Source: Kineobactrum sediminis (GTDB lineage Bacteria > Pseudomonadota > Gammaproteobacteria > Pseudomonadales > Halieaceae). Taken from it: a DNA stretch of 64,000 nt. Positions 42,233 to 51,123 of this stretch are shown here, piece by piece. How positions within the stretch are numbered: the stretch's first letter is position 1; each line of letters opens with the position of its first letter. The position numbers were made by a program, and so were the translations under genes. The stretch is from contig NZ_PKLZ01000003.1 in assembly GCF_002868715.1 (NCBI RefSeq), forward strand, positions 593,632 to 657,631, read 5' to 3'. The notes below the pieces were generated by a model. That model did not search any database, was not told the origin of the DNA, and saw nothing but the letters and a program-made list of their open reading frames with translations.

Positions 42233-44548
42233 ATGACCGCGGTACTGCAAAAACTCGTTCACATCGTCCGCCAGGCGGGTAACTTCAACGCCAACGCCCA
42301 GGTGGCTCCCGCCGCGCTATTGTGGACAGATAAGGAGTCGCAGTGGCTGCCAGCGTTACCGCAGTTGCTGCAGGCTCTGCCCGAGCTATTCGTGTTTGGC
42401 GGCTATGATCCGGACCGACGTACCGGCCCGGCGATTTGGCTGCGCTGCGTGATCGCCGGTACGTTGCCGGCGGTTGAGGTTCCGGAAGGGCAGGTGCCCG
42501 TGATCTACCTGCCCGGCATTTCGCGCTCGGACCTACGCGCCATCGAGCAGACGCCGGACGCGATCAAGCCGTTGGCGGAGTTGCAATTTCGCGGCGCGGT
42601 ATTCGGCCAGATCAATGGCAAGGACCTGACCGTTAACGCCTTTCTTACCTCAGGTAGCATGGGGCTGGGATTGGATGTCGCCAAGGATGCCAGCACACAA
42701 AAGGCGATGCTGGCCGGGCTGGCGCAACTGCTGGTGGAGCCTGCCTCATCCCTTGAGGGCAGGCGGTTGGAGGCCAGTGATTTCAATGCGCTGTTGAGCA
42801 GTGACCCGATTCGCGATCTGCTGACCTGGATGAATGCACCCACCGCTGCCCGTGCCGGCTGGGAGGGCAATCACTGGAACGCGCTCCGGGCGGAAATCAA
42901 GCCGGCCTTTGGCCTGGATATTGAGCGCGACGGCGAAATCACGGCCGCCGAACGCTTGTGTGCCCGTGAAGGCAAGTGGCAGCAGGTCTGGGACCGGTAT
43001 TGCGAAAGCCCCGGCCAGTATGCGGATCTGGCTATTTTACTGGCCCGAGTTCCGCTGCCGGACTTGTTGGCGGACCGAGAAGCTTACCCTTCGGTCAATG
43101 CCGACGAAGAAACAAGCTTGCTGCAAGAGTTGCAGAAACTCACGACACTGTCGCCGGACAAGCTTCGCGCAAAGTTGCTTGAGCTGGAATGCTCACATGG
43201 CCACAGGCGTGCGTGGCTCTGGGCCTCGTTGGGGCAATCCCCAATGGCGCTATTACTCGGCGGCTTGGCCGAGGTCGCGGGGTTGACGCAATCGGCCTTT
43301 GCCGGCCTGACACCGGAGGAGATGGGTCAGCATTACGCCGAAAACGGCTGGTGCGTGGATGCCGCGGTGCTCAGCTGCCTGGCGGGGTGTCAGTCCGGCC
43401 AGCAGCGTAAATTGGCCGAGGATATTCTACACCTTGTGTATCAGCCCTGGTTGGCGGACCTCAACGAGCGCTTTCAAAAGCTGGTGCAAACCAAGGGCTA
43501 TCCTGGTCACGGCGAAGTCAGCGAGGCGGTGGCCGAATACCAGGCGGATGGCGAGGTGGTGTTCTTCATCGATGGGTTGCGGCTCGACGTGGCCCATGCG
43601 CTGGTCGAATTACTAGGCAACGCGAACATTGGCGCCGAACTGCGTACTCACTGGTCAGCTCTACCGTCGGTAACGGCGACTGCCAAGGCTGCGGTAAGCC
43701 CGGTCCATCAACACCTGGTAGGTGAGGATAGCGATAAGGACTTCCAGCCCAGCGTGCAGGGACAGGGCGGGCTGACCCATGATCGATTCAAAAAGCTGCT
43801 TGCTCTACAGGGCTGGCAATATTTGGGGGAGGACGAGACAGGCGACCCACAAGGCCTTGCCTGGGTCGCCTGTGGGGATATCGACAAGGAGGGACACGCT
43901 AGCGAACTCAAGCTGCCTGGGCGCATACCAGCGATACTGGATGGAGTGGTGGAGCGCATTCAGACACTGATGCAAAGTGGCTGGCAGCGGATTCGCATCG
44001 TTACCGATCATGGCTGGCTGCTTGTGCCCGGTAAGATGCCCAAGTATGACTTACCCAAGCAGGCGGTGGAAAGCCGTTGGGGGCGCTGCGCGCAGCTCAA
44101 GCAGGGGGTAAAAGTTGACGGGTTAACGTTGCCGTGGCACTGGAACACCGGGACGCCGATTCATTATCCCCCGGGCATCCGGTCATTTATCGCTGGCAGG
44201 GCTTATGCACACGGCGGTGTGAGTCTGCAGGAATGCCTGGTGCCCGTCATCCGCATTATCAACGACACCAAACAGGCGGCCTCCGCTACCATCGAGAATA
44301 TCCAGTGGAGAGGCTTGGTGTGCAGAGTAACCGTGAAGGCCGCGGGAGAGGGCTTGGTCGTGGACATGCGCACTAAGGTAGCCGACGGGGCCACCTCGCT
44401 GGTCACCCCGCACGCCATTGAGGGCGCCGCGATTAGGCTGATGGTAGAAGATGATAGCCATGAAGGATTGGCCGCAGTGATCGTTGTGGTGGACGCGGTG
44501 GGTAGTGTGGTGGCCAAGGCCTCCACCACGGTAGGAGGAGATGACTGA
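42233..44548 (+). CDS. pglZ: BREX phosphatase PglZ
   Basis: From ATG 42233 this has 771 residues. The alkaline-phosphatase-like PglZ domain shows VVFFIDGLRLDVAHALVE (about 441-458), with the metal-binding Asp, and IVTDHGWLLVPGKMPK (about 589-604), with the Asp-His pair. The N-terminus, FNANAQVAPAALLWTD, suits the type B form in BREX-1. PglZ is essential for BREX exclusion; recent work on the family describes nuclease-like activity. The alternative start at 42209 would overlap the upstream gene and is less likely. Its stop overlaps the brxL start by 1 bp. Confidence 0.88.
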   Translation: MTAVLQKLVHIVRQAGNFNANAQVAPAALLWTDKESQWLPALPQLLQALPELFVFGGYDPDRRTGPAIWLRCVIAGTLPAVEVPEGQVPVIYLPGISRSDLRAIEQTPDAIKPLAELQFRGAVFGQINGKDLTVNAFLTSGSMGLGLDVAKDASTQKAMLAGLAQLLVEPASSLEGRRLEASDFNALLSSDPIRDLLTWMNAPTAARAGWEGNHWNALRAEIKPAFGLDIERDGEITAAERLCAREGKWQQVWDRYCESPGQYADLAILLARVPLPDLLADREAYPSVNADEETSLLQELQKLTTLSPDKLRAKLLELECSHGHRRAWLWASLGQSPMALLLGGLAEVAGLTQSAFAGLTPEEMGQHYAENGWCVDAAVLSCLAGCQSGQQRKLAEDILHLVYQPWLADLNERFQKLVQTKGYPGHGEVSEAVAEYQADGEVVFFIDGLRLDVAHALVELLGNANIGAELRTHWSALPSVTATAKAAVSPVHQHLVGEDSDKDFQPSVQGQGGLTHDRFKKLLALQGWQYLGEDETGDPQGLAWVACGDIDKEGHASELKLPGRIPAILDGVVERIQTLMQSGWQRIRIVTDHGWLLVPGKMPKYDLPKQAVESRWGRCAQLKQGVKVDGLTLPWHWNTGTPIHYPPGIRSFIAGRAYAHGGVSLQECLVPVIRIINDTKQAASATIENIQWRGLVCRVTVKAAGEGLVVDMRTKVADGATSLVTPHAIEGAAIRLMVEDDSHEGLAAVIVVVDAVGSVVAKASTTVGGDD

Positions 44549-46599
44549 TGGAGCTGGACCAACTCGACAGGAGCGCAGCGGAGGCGTTCGAGGGCTATAT
44601 CGTGCGCAAGGACCTGGTGCGCCAGTTTAGCCGGCAGTTCCCGGTGCCTACTTACGTCGTGGAGTTCATGCTCGGGCGCTATTGCGCCACCATCGACGAG
44701 GAGGAGATCAAGGAGGGCCTGGAGATCGTCCAGCGGCAACTCTCCTCACGCACCGTCAAGGCCGGTGAAGAAGAGCTGTTCAAGGCCAACGCCTACAAGG
44801 AAGGAACGGTCAAACTCATCGACATGGTGAGCGTCAGGTTCAGCGAGAAGGATAATGGCTACCTGGCCACGCTGCCGAGCCTGCGCCTCACCAAGGTCCG
44901 CATCCCCGATAAGATCGTCGATGAAAACGAGCGCTTGTTGACGGGCGGCTTCTACGCCGAGATCACCCTTGAATATGATTCGATGATTGCCGAGGAGAAA
45001 GTTGGCAACCCGTTCGGTATTTTCGTCCTGAAGCCGATTCAGTTATCCAAACGCAACGTGCTTGATGTGATGGCCGAGGCGCGCAAGCGATTCAGCACCG
45101 AGGAGTGGAAGGATCTCCTGCTGCGCTCCATCGGGCTTGAGCCTGAACAGCTAACCGACGACGCCAAGAACGCGATGCTGTTGCGCATGGTGCCCTTTGT
45201 CGAGCGTAACTATAACCTGGTGGAATTGGGTCCCAGAGGCACCGGTAAGAGCCACCTGTTCCAGCAGGTGTCGCCTTATGCGCACCTGATTTCCGGTGGC
45301 AAGGCAACCGTGGCCAAGATGTTCGTTGACAACTCCTCTGGAAAGCGCGGCCTAGTATGTCAGTACGACGTGGTTTGCTTCGACGAGGTCAGCGGTATTT
45401 CCTTCGACTCCAAGGATGGCGTCAACATCATGAAGGGCTACATGGAATCCGGTGAATTCAGCCGGGGCAAGGAGAGCATCCGCGGCGACGGTTCCCTGGT
45501 CTTCGTCGGCAACTTTGAAGTCGACGTGGCGCACCAGCAGCGTATCGGCCATCTGTTTGGACCGTTGCCGGCGGAAATGCGCGACGACACCGCCTGGATG
45601 GATCGTATCCATTGCTATCTGCCTGGCTGGAATGTGCCCAAGATGAACAAGGACGTGCTCACCGACCACTTCGGCCTGGTGAGCGACTTCCTGTCCGAGT
45701 GCCTCAGCCGGCTGCGCAGCCAAAGCCGGGTGAGTACCCTGCAGGGCCGGGTGCATTTTGGCGGCGCGCTGAGTGGCCGGGACGTCAACGGCGTTAATAA
45801 GACCGTGTCGGGACTATTGAAACTGCTCTATCCGGGGATGGAGTCAGACGTCAGCAGCGAAGACCTGGAGTGGGCTGTCCGCCAGGCGCTGGAAGTGCGC
45901 CGTAGAGTCAAGGAGCAGCAGAAGCGCATTGGCTCGGCTGAGTTTCGTAACACACACTTTAGCTACATTATGGGCGACGATGGGGTGGAGCAATTCGTAT
46001 CCACACCGGAGCTGCAGGCGGACAACTCCATCGGCACCGACCCACTGGAACCTGGCCAGGTGTGGGCGATCAGCGAGGGGGGGGCGGATGTTGATGATAA
46101 TGCGGGACTGTATCGCATCGAAGTGAATGAGGGGCCGGGCAGCGGGGTGAAAATTCTGAATAATCCTGTTCCGCCCGCTTTTCGAGAGTCTGTCCGCTAC
46201 GCGGAGCAAAACCTCTACACCCGTGCCGGCCAATTGGTGGGCGACCGTGACCCGCGCTCCCACGAATTTACGGTTCAGCTACGTGCCTTCGACGCCTCGA
46301 AGCGTGGCGCGAAGCTGGGTGTCCCAGCGTTGGTGGCTATGTGCAGCGGAATGTTAAAGAAACCCATACGTGGTGGGTTGATCATGGTGGGAGAGATCAA
46401 CCTGGGCGGCTCTCTCGAACCAGTCATGAACGCGGTGAATGTTGTCGAATTGGCGGTGGAGAAAGGCGCCCAGGTAGTTTTGCTCCCCGTCAGTTGTAGA
46501 AGGCAGCTGTTTGACTTGTCAGATGATATGGCGACCAAAGTAGATTTGCAGTTCTACGCTGATGCGCGGGATGCGATGTTGAAAGCTTTGGTGGAGTAA
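44548..46599 (+). CDS. brxL: BREX protein BrxL (Lon-like AAA+)
   Basis: This 683-residue protein carries an AAA+ module with Walker A GPRGTGKSHLFQQV (about 229-242) and CFDEVSGISFDS (about 277-288). The C-terminal Lon-like domain has GGLIMVGEINLGGSLEPV (about 610-627). I do not see the P-K-D-G-P-S-A-G serine box of active Lon; the matching stretch is RGAKLGVPAL. A DNA-handling role, as described for BrxL homologues, is more likely than proteolysis. The gene overlaps pglZ and ends the core BREX set. Confidence 0.88.
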   Translation: MELDQLDRSAAEAFEGYIVRKDLVRQFSRQFPVPTYVVEFMLGRYCATIDEEEIKEGLEIVQRQLSSRTVKAGEEELFKANAYKEGTVKLIDMVSVRFSEKDNGYLATLPSLRLTKVRIPDKIVDENERLLTGGFYAEITLEYDSMIAEEKVGNPFGIFVLKPIQLSKRNVLDVMAEARKRFSTEEWKDLLLRSIGLEPEQLTDDAKNAMLLRMVPFVERNYNLVELGPRGTGKSHLFQQVSPYAHLISGGKATVAKMFVDNSSGKRGLVCQYDVVCFDEVSGISFDSKDGVNIMKGYMESGEFSRGKESIRGDGSLVFVGNFEVDVAHQQRIGHLFGPLPAEMRDDTAWMDRIHCYLPGWNVPKMNKDVLTDHFGLVSDFLSECLSRLRSQSRVSTLQGRVHFGGALSGRDVNGVNKTVSGLLKLLYPGMESDVSSEDLEWAVRQALEVRRRVKEQQKRIGSAEFRNTHFSYIMGDDGVEQFVSTPELQADNSIGTDPLEPGQVWAISEGGADVDDNAGLYRIEVNEGPGSGVKILNNPVPPAFRESVRYAEQNLYTRAGQLVGDRDPRSHEFTVQLRAFDASKRGAKLGVPALVAMCSGMLKKPIRGGLIMVGEINLGGSLEPVMNAVNVVELAVEKGAQVVLLPVSCRRQLFDLSDDMATKVDLQFYADARDAMLKALVE

Positions 46600-46676
46600 C
46601 GCAGCGCGACGCTCGAATGGCTGGTCAGAGGCAGATCCAGGAAAATAAAATTCAATTAATAGGGGCAAGGACTAAC

Positions 46677-49520
46677 ATGGGAGTGTCGAACTTCAAATTT
46701 CTAGAACAATTCCAGCCAAGTCTTAGTGAATACGGGCGTTGTGCAGAAAACTTTGCTTATGCTGACCCACAGAGCGCGATCGTCAAGATGCGGTGCTTCG
46801 CTGAAAAGTTCGTAGCTTTTATCTATGAAGAGCTGGGACTGCCAACTTACGGTGCCATAACTCTCTTTGAGAAGATTGATAACGCCGATTTTGTAAGGGT
46901 GGTTGAAGAATGTGTGGTTGATAAGCTTCATCTGATTCGAATGAAGGGAAATAAAGCGGCCCACGCCGACAAAGTAGGTGTCGAGGACGCCCTGGACGTT
47001 ATCAAAGAGGGGTTTTTCCTCGGCGCGTGGATATTCTGTTCCTACCATGGGGGGGAAGTAAGTACGCTGCCGGAGTATCTTGCGCCTCGAGAGATTGGCG
47101 ACTCTGCGGATGATCGCCAAAGTATCGATCAACGCGAAGCGGTAGAAAGCTCGCTCATACAAACACAGCAAGAGCTCGCCGACTTACAGCGCCAGCTCGA
47201 GGAGGCTCAGCTTCGCCTCAATCAGTTAGATGGGGCTATAGACGTCGATAAGGTCGAGTCGCTCAGATTAGGCAGCGCAGTGGCCATCGCATCCATTGAT
47301 TTTCAAGCCGAAGAAACGCGAAGAAAAATCAACATGGTGGATGTCTTCGCAGAATATGATTTGACTCTTGGGCAAGCAGAACTGGTAGGCCGTTTAGATA
47401 AGTTCTTGACCTCAACCGACGAAAACGTCTTTTTACTTAAGGGTTATGCGGGGACAGGTAAGACCTTCATCACCAAGGGATTAACACAGTATTTTCGTGC
47501 TATTCGCCGCAACTATATCTTGGCGGCACCAACGGGTAAAGCTGCAAAGGTTATTGCGTATAAAACAGGTAGCGAAGCACACACAATCCACAAGACAATC
47601 TATTCCTTTAAGGATATTGCAGAATACAGAGACGACGATCTGGATGGCTCTGAAACGTATAAGTTTTACGCAAAGTTAGCGGTTAATGAGCAATCGGTCG
47701 ATACGATCTATATTGTTGATGAGTCTTCGATGGTGTCTGATATCTACAACGAAGCAGAATTCTTTCGTTTTGGCTCCGGACATCTTTTGCGAGACTTTTT
47801 GAAGTTTGTGAATCTCGACCACAATGACCATAGAAAGAAAGTAATATTTATAGGCGACGATGCACAGCTGCCACCAGTGGGAATGAATTTTTCTCCGGCT
47901 CTGAGCAGTAAATACCTATCGAGCGAATATGGCCTCAATAGCACTGGGTACGAGTTGCGCGAGGTTGTTCGACAGAAAGCCGGCAGCGGCATTATGAGCA
48001 ACGCCCAGATGCTGCGCGATTCACTTGAAAAGTCAGTATTCAATCAACTTGATATCGATATTGATTCTGCAGACGTGTATCACGTTGAATACGAGCATCT
48101 GCTTTCTGAGTACCTGCGGACTTGTGGTGGGAAAATTAACGCAGAATCTATTGTCATCGCACACTCCAACGCTGATGTCGCAGCTTACAATCGCCGTATT
48201 CGAGAGCATTTCTTTCCGAAAATGATCGACGTCGCTCCTGGCGATAAAGTTATGTCCGTTTCTAACAGTGGTAGATATGGGCTGTTCATTTCCAACGGCG
48301 ATTTTGGTTTGATACGCCAGGTCTTGGGGGGAAGGGAAGAGCGGCAGATCTCTTTGAAGCGCAAATCGAAAGAGACCGGGGAGATAGAGAATACCCAGAT
48401 AACACTTTGTTTCCGCGATGTTGAAATTGGATTCAAGGATCTCGACGGTCGGCCGCATTGGTTCGAGGCCAAGATCGTTGAAAACCTGCTTTATTCAGAT
48501 GATCCAAATCTTTCGTCGGATGAAAACAAAGCGCTTTATTTGGATTTTTGCATCCGTAACCAGGGACTCAAGCGGAAAAGCCTTGAATTCAAAGAAAAGC
48601 TACAATGTGACCCTTACTTTAACGCACTTCGTCTCAAGTTTGGTTATGCAATCACCTGTCATAAAGCGCAGGGCAGTGAATGGAACAACGTCTTTGTAAA
48701 GTGTAAGACACACCAAGCTCAATTGAGTGCGGAATACTTTAGATGGCTATATACAGCGATGACCAGAGCGGCGAAATGTCTCTATGTCCTAGACCCTCCA
48801 CACATTAAAATTGGAGGTAATATTCGAAGCACGGCTAGTCCGGGTGACCTAGGGTCTAATTCAGTCACTAAAAAAACGATTCCGGAACCCGCATCGACAT
48901 CGTCAAATAGCAAAGCAGATTCGCACGAAGATCACTGTGATGGCGATGTTATGATCGAGGCCGGACTTCGCTCAGGTAATAAGTTTCTAGATGCCATATT
49001 GGGCCTTGTTCAATCGAAAATATGCAATAGTAATATTGTGATTAGTGAAATTCAGCACCAGCAATTCCAAGAATCCTATATTTTCTCGAAAGGCGCAGAG
49101 GTCGCTCGAATTAATATTAGCTATAACGGGAAGCGGAAAATTACATTCGTGAAGTTGCCTCAGCCATCGGATTTGGGTGGCCACTTGTTTGATGTGCTTT
49201 CGCCATTGCAGGGAGTCATCCCAACTTTAGATGACGATCAGATGGCATCAAGAGAAATTATATTTGCAGAAGATTTTCTGAACGCGTTTCATCAGCGAGT
49301 GCTAGGTGCCATGGAGAGCATTGGCGTCGAAGTTTCGGGAGTAGAGGAGCAGCAATACTGCCAAAGGTATAAGTTTCGCGATGAGACTGGCCTTGCCGTC
49401 GTCGATATATATTACAACGGCAAAAAACAGTTTGCGCATTGTAACCCCGTCAAGAGTCTAAGTACTTCTCAAGTGCTAACGGGCCAGATGATGCAGGTGA
49501 TTACAGAAGGTCTGGTCTGA
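46677..49520 (+). CDS. DUF4145-RecD-like DNA helicase appended to BREX
   Basis: AAGGA precedes the ATG at 46677, giving 947 residues. A 60-bp longer frame has no ribosome site. The N-terminal 130 residues are DUF4145-like (KMRCFAEKFVAFIYEELG, KAAHADKVGVEDAL). A coiled segment follows, then a superfamily 1 helicase with Walker A GYAGTGKTF (about 256-264), VDESSMVS (about 347), FIGDDAQLPPVG (about 391) and the C-terminal YAITCHKAQGSEW (about 656) and YTAMTRAAKCLYVL (about 692). The last 200 residues are two related repeats of unknown function. It lies 77 bp behind brxL and shares a TGATG junction with the next gene. DNA unwinding linked to phage defence is inferred. Confidence 0.8.
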   Translation: MGVSNFKFLEQFQPSLSEYGRCAENFAYADPQSAIVKMRCFAEKFVAFIYEELGLPTYGAITLFEKIDNADFVRVVEECVVDKLHLIRMKGNKAAHADKVGVEDALDVIKEGFFLGAWIFCSYHGGEVSTLPEYLAPREIGDSADDRQSIDQREAVESSLIQTQQELADLQRQLEEAQLRLNQLDGAIDVDKVESLRLGSAVAIASIDFQAEETRRKINMVDVFAEYDLTLGQAELVGRLDKFLTSTDENVFLLKGYAGTGKTFITKGLTQYFRAIRRNYILAAPTGKAAKVIAYKTGSEAHTIHKTIYSFKDIAEYRDDDLDGSETYKFYAKLAVNEQSVDTIYIVDESSMVSDIYNEAEFFRFGSGHLLRDFLKFVNLDHNDHRKKVIFIGDDAQLPPVGMNFSPALSSKYLSSEYGLNSTGYELREVVRQKAGSGIMSNAQMLRDSLEKSVFNQLDIDIDSADVYHVEYEHLLSEYLRTCGGKINAESIVIAHSNADVAAYNRRIREHFFPKMIDVAPGDKVMSVSNSGRYGLFISNGDFGLIRQVLGGREERQISLKRKSKETGEIENTQITLCFRDVEIGFKDLDGRPHWFEAKIVENLLYSDDPNLSSDENKALYLDFCIRNQGLKRKSLEFKEKLQCDPYFNALRLKFGYAITCHKAQGSEWNNVFVKCKTHQAQLSAEYFRWLYTAMTRAAKCLYVLDPPHIKIGGNIRSTASPGDLGSNSVTKKTIPEPASTSSNSKADSHEDHCDGDVMIEAGLRSGNKFLDAILGLVQSKICNSNIVISEIQHQQFQESYIFSKGAEVARINISYNGKRKITFVKLPQPSDLGGHLFDVLSPLQGVIPTLDDDQMASREIIFAEDFLNAFHQRVLGAMESIGVEVSGVEEQQYCQRYKFRDETGLAVVDIYYNGKKQFAHCNPVKSLSTSQVLTGQMMQVITEGLV

Positions 49521-50935
49521 TGGAGGAGCCACTGTTTCGAGTAATCACGAACCTGCGCAAGGCAGGTAATTTGGCCGAGGCTTGGGAAGTAGGCTGTCCT
49601 GCAGTCCAGGAGAACCCTCAAGATGCTTATTTGAAGGGCTCGTTTTTTTGGGTTTGTTATGACTATTTAAAGCAGGTGCAGGCACCCATCAAGCAGCGAG
49701 CCGAGGGCAATAACGGCAACATGCAGCCAAACCAGGGCGAGCTGGACCGTATTAACTTCTTAACCGACTGGATCGTTTGGTTGAATATTCCCACCGGTGG
49801 ATTCGAATACCGAACGCTATTGCTGGTGTTTCAGAAGAACCTCGAGTTTTTGCCAAAACTCATACTGCTTCTATTTGTGCACAATGGATCACTTTTCGAG
49901 TCTGGTGACGAAGAGCCTTATCCAGGCGAGAAAGGCGAGTCGCCGAGCTTGATGCTGAATTTCGGACGGAAAGTGACCAAAGCCTGGTTAGTGTCCGAAG
50001 AGGTTCGGCAAATTGAGATTAGTGATCTTCGAACTTTTCTTGCGGCGGTTCGCAGTCGGGTAAAGGATCAGCAGAACAAAATATGGTTGGATTATGATGA
50101 AGCTAAATGCCTTATCGCGGTTGGAGAGTTGGATGAGGCAAGGGATCTTGTACTGCCAGTGCTGCGAAACAAGCAGACTGAGTCTTGGGCATGGGGCGCA
50201 TTAGCGGCAACCTATCGTAAGGAAAGTAATGAAGCAGCGATTTCCTTATATGCTCAAGGCATACTCTCTGCCCACGAAGATACCTTTATTTTACCTCAGC
50301 TGGCTGCGATCGCGAAGTTGCTCGCGCAAGAGAAATTCTTTGATGCAGCATCGAAGTGCGTAAAACGTGCTATTGAATGTTATGAAACGAATGGTTGGCG
50401 GATTAAACCCAATTTCGAACAGCTAACCTCGGCGGACTGGTACGATCCGAATGTTGATTCTGGAGCTCTCCTGCCTTTTCTTCGCGATAGGGCGGCGAGT
50501 GCTCCGCAATACTTGTATGACGGGGTGCATGTCGCTCATGGCTTAGTTATTAATTTACACAAGAATGGAAAGGGGCTCCATCTGTACCTGGCGCCAGGGG
50601 AAGAAGTTTCGCTGCCCCTCCGCATTATGTCGAAAGGGAGCAATCCTTCTCTGGGGGATTATCTTGAGGTGCAGTTGGGTGAGGATGGAGATAGGAAAGT
50701 GGTTCTAGCTGCGAAATCGAGCGAGCCAGTTGACCTTCAGGGTGTTAGTTCTACTACCGATGCGCTACGGGTTACAGATAAGGGTTTTGGCTTTGTGGGC
50801 GATACCTTTGTACCTGCGCATCTAATTCATGAATGCAAAGATGGGGATAGTATAGACGTGCTTAGATACCGGAGCTACGACAATAAGAAGTCTCAATACG
50901 GCTGGAAGGCGCTACGGATCCGGCCTGCTTCGTAA
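49520..50935 (+). CDS. TPR-like protein with C-terminal cold-shock-like domain, helicase partner
   Basis: The 471-residue protein begins at ATG 49520, overlapping the helicase stop by one base. The first 300 residues are helical repeats of TPR type (LRKAGNLAEAWEVGCPAVQENPQ, then VGELDEARDLVLPVLRN). The C-terminal 100 or so contain VTDKGFGFVGDTFVPAHLI, which echoes the K-G-F-G-F RNP motif of cold-shock/S1 OB-folds, so single-strand nucleic acid binding is plausible. I recognise no named family. Overlap and order suggest it is the obligate partner of the helicase. GC is lower than in the BREX core. Confidence 0.65.
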   Translation: MEEPLFRVITNLRKAGNLAEAWEVGCPAVQENPQDAYLKGSFFWVCYDYLKQVQAPIKQRAEGNNGNMQPNQGELDRINFLTDWIVWLNIPTGGFEYRTLLLVFQKNLEFLPKLILLLFVHNGSLFESGDEEPYPGEKGESPSLMLNFGRKVTKAWLVSEEVRQIEISDLRTFLAAVRSRVKDQQNKIWLDYDEAKCLIAVGELDEARDLVLPVLRNKQTESWAWGALAATYRKESNEAAISLYAQGILSAHEDTFILPQLAAIAKLLAQEKFFDAASKCVKRAIECYETNGWRIKPNFEQLTSADWYDPNVDSGALLPFLRDRAASAPQYLYDGVHVAHGLVINLHKNGKGLHLYLAPGEEVSLPLRIMSKGSNPSLGDYLEVQLGEDGDRKVVLAAKSSEPVDLQGVSSTTDALRVTDKGFGFVGDTFVPAHLIHECKDGDSIDVLRYRSYDNKKSQYGWKALRIRPAS

Positions 50936-50942
50936 CGTTTTT

Positions 50943-51074
50943 TTAGAGCTCGCTTCCTTGAATCCGCAACCAATCAGCTTTTTCAGGAACTGCAAACCCT
51001 GTGCCCGGCGGCAGGCGTTGTTTGAAGTGCCACTGCCGGAGTTTTGCCGAGATCAGTTCTGCTTCGTTATGCAT
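50943..51074 (-). CDS. Possible 43-residue gene fragment downstream of the integrase
   Basis: The minus-strand frame starting at Met 51074 reads MHNEAELISAKLRQWHFKQR and ends shortly after KADWLRIQGSEL. It looks protein-like but has no strong ribosome site and no family. It may be a decayed gene at the island edge. The longer frame upstream of this Met runs inside the integrase gene and is a shadow. Confidence 0.25.
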   Translation of the reverse strand: MHNEAELISAKLRQWHFKQRLPPGTGFAVPEKADWLRIQGSEL

Positions 51075-51123
51075 TTCGGTGCGATCTGCCACGGGCGTTA
51101 CCGCTAAAAGTAAATTAAAACAG

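Noticed and set aside
46617..46676. Upstream start for the helicase at 46617
   Set aside because: No ribosome site precedes it, whereas AAGGA stands at proper distance before 46677.
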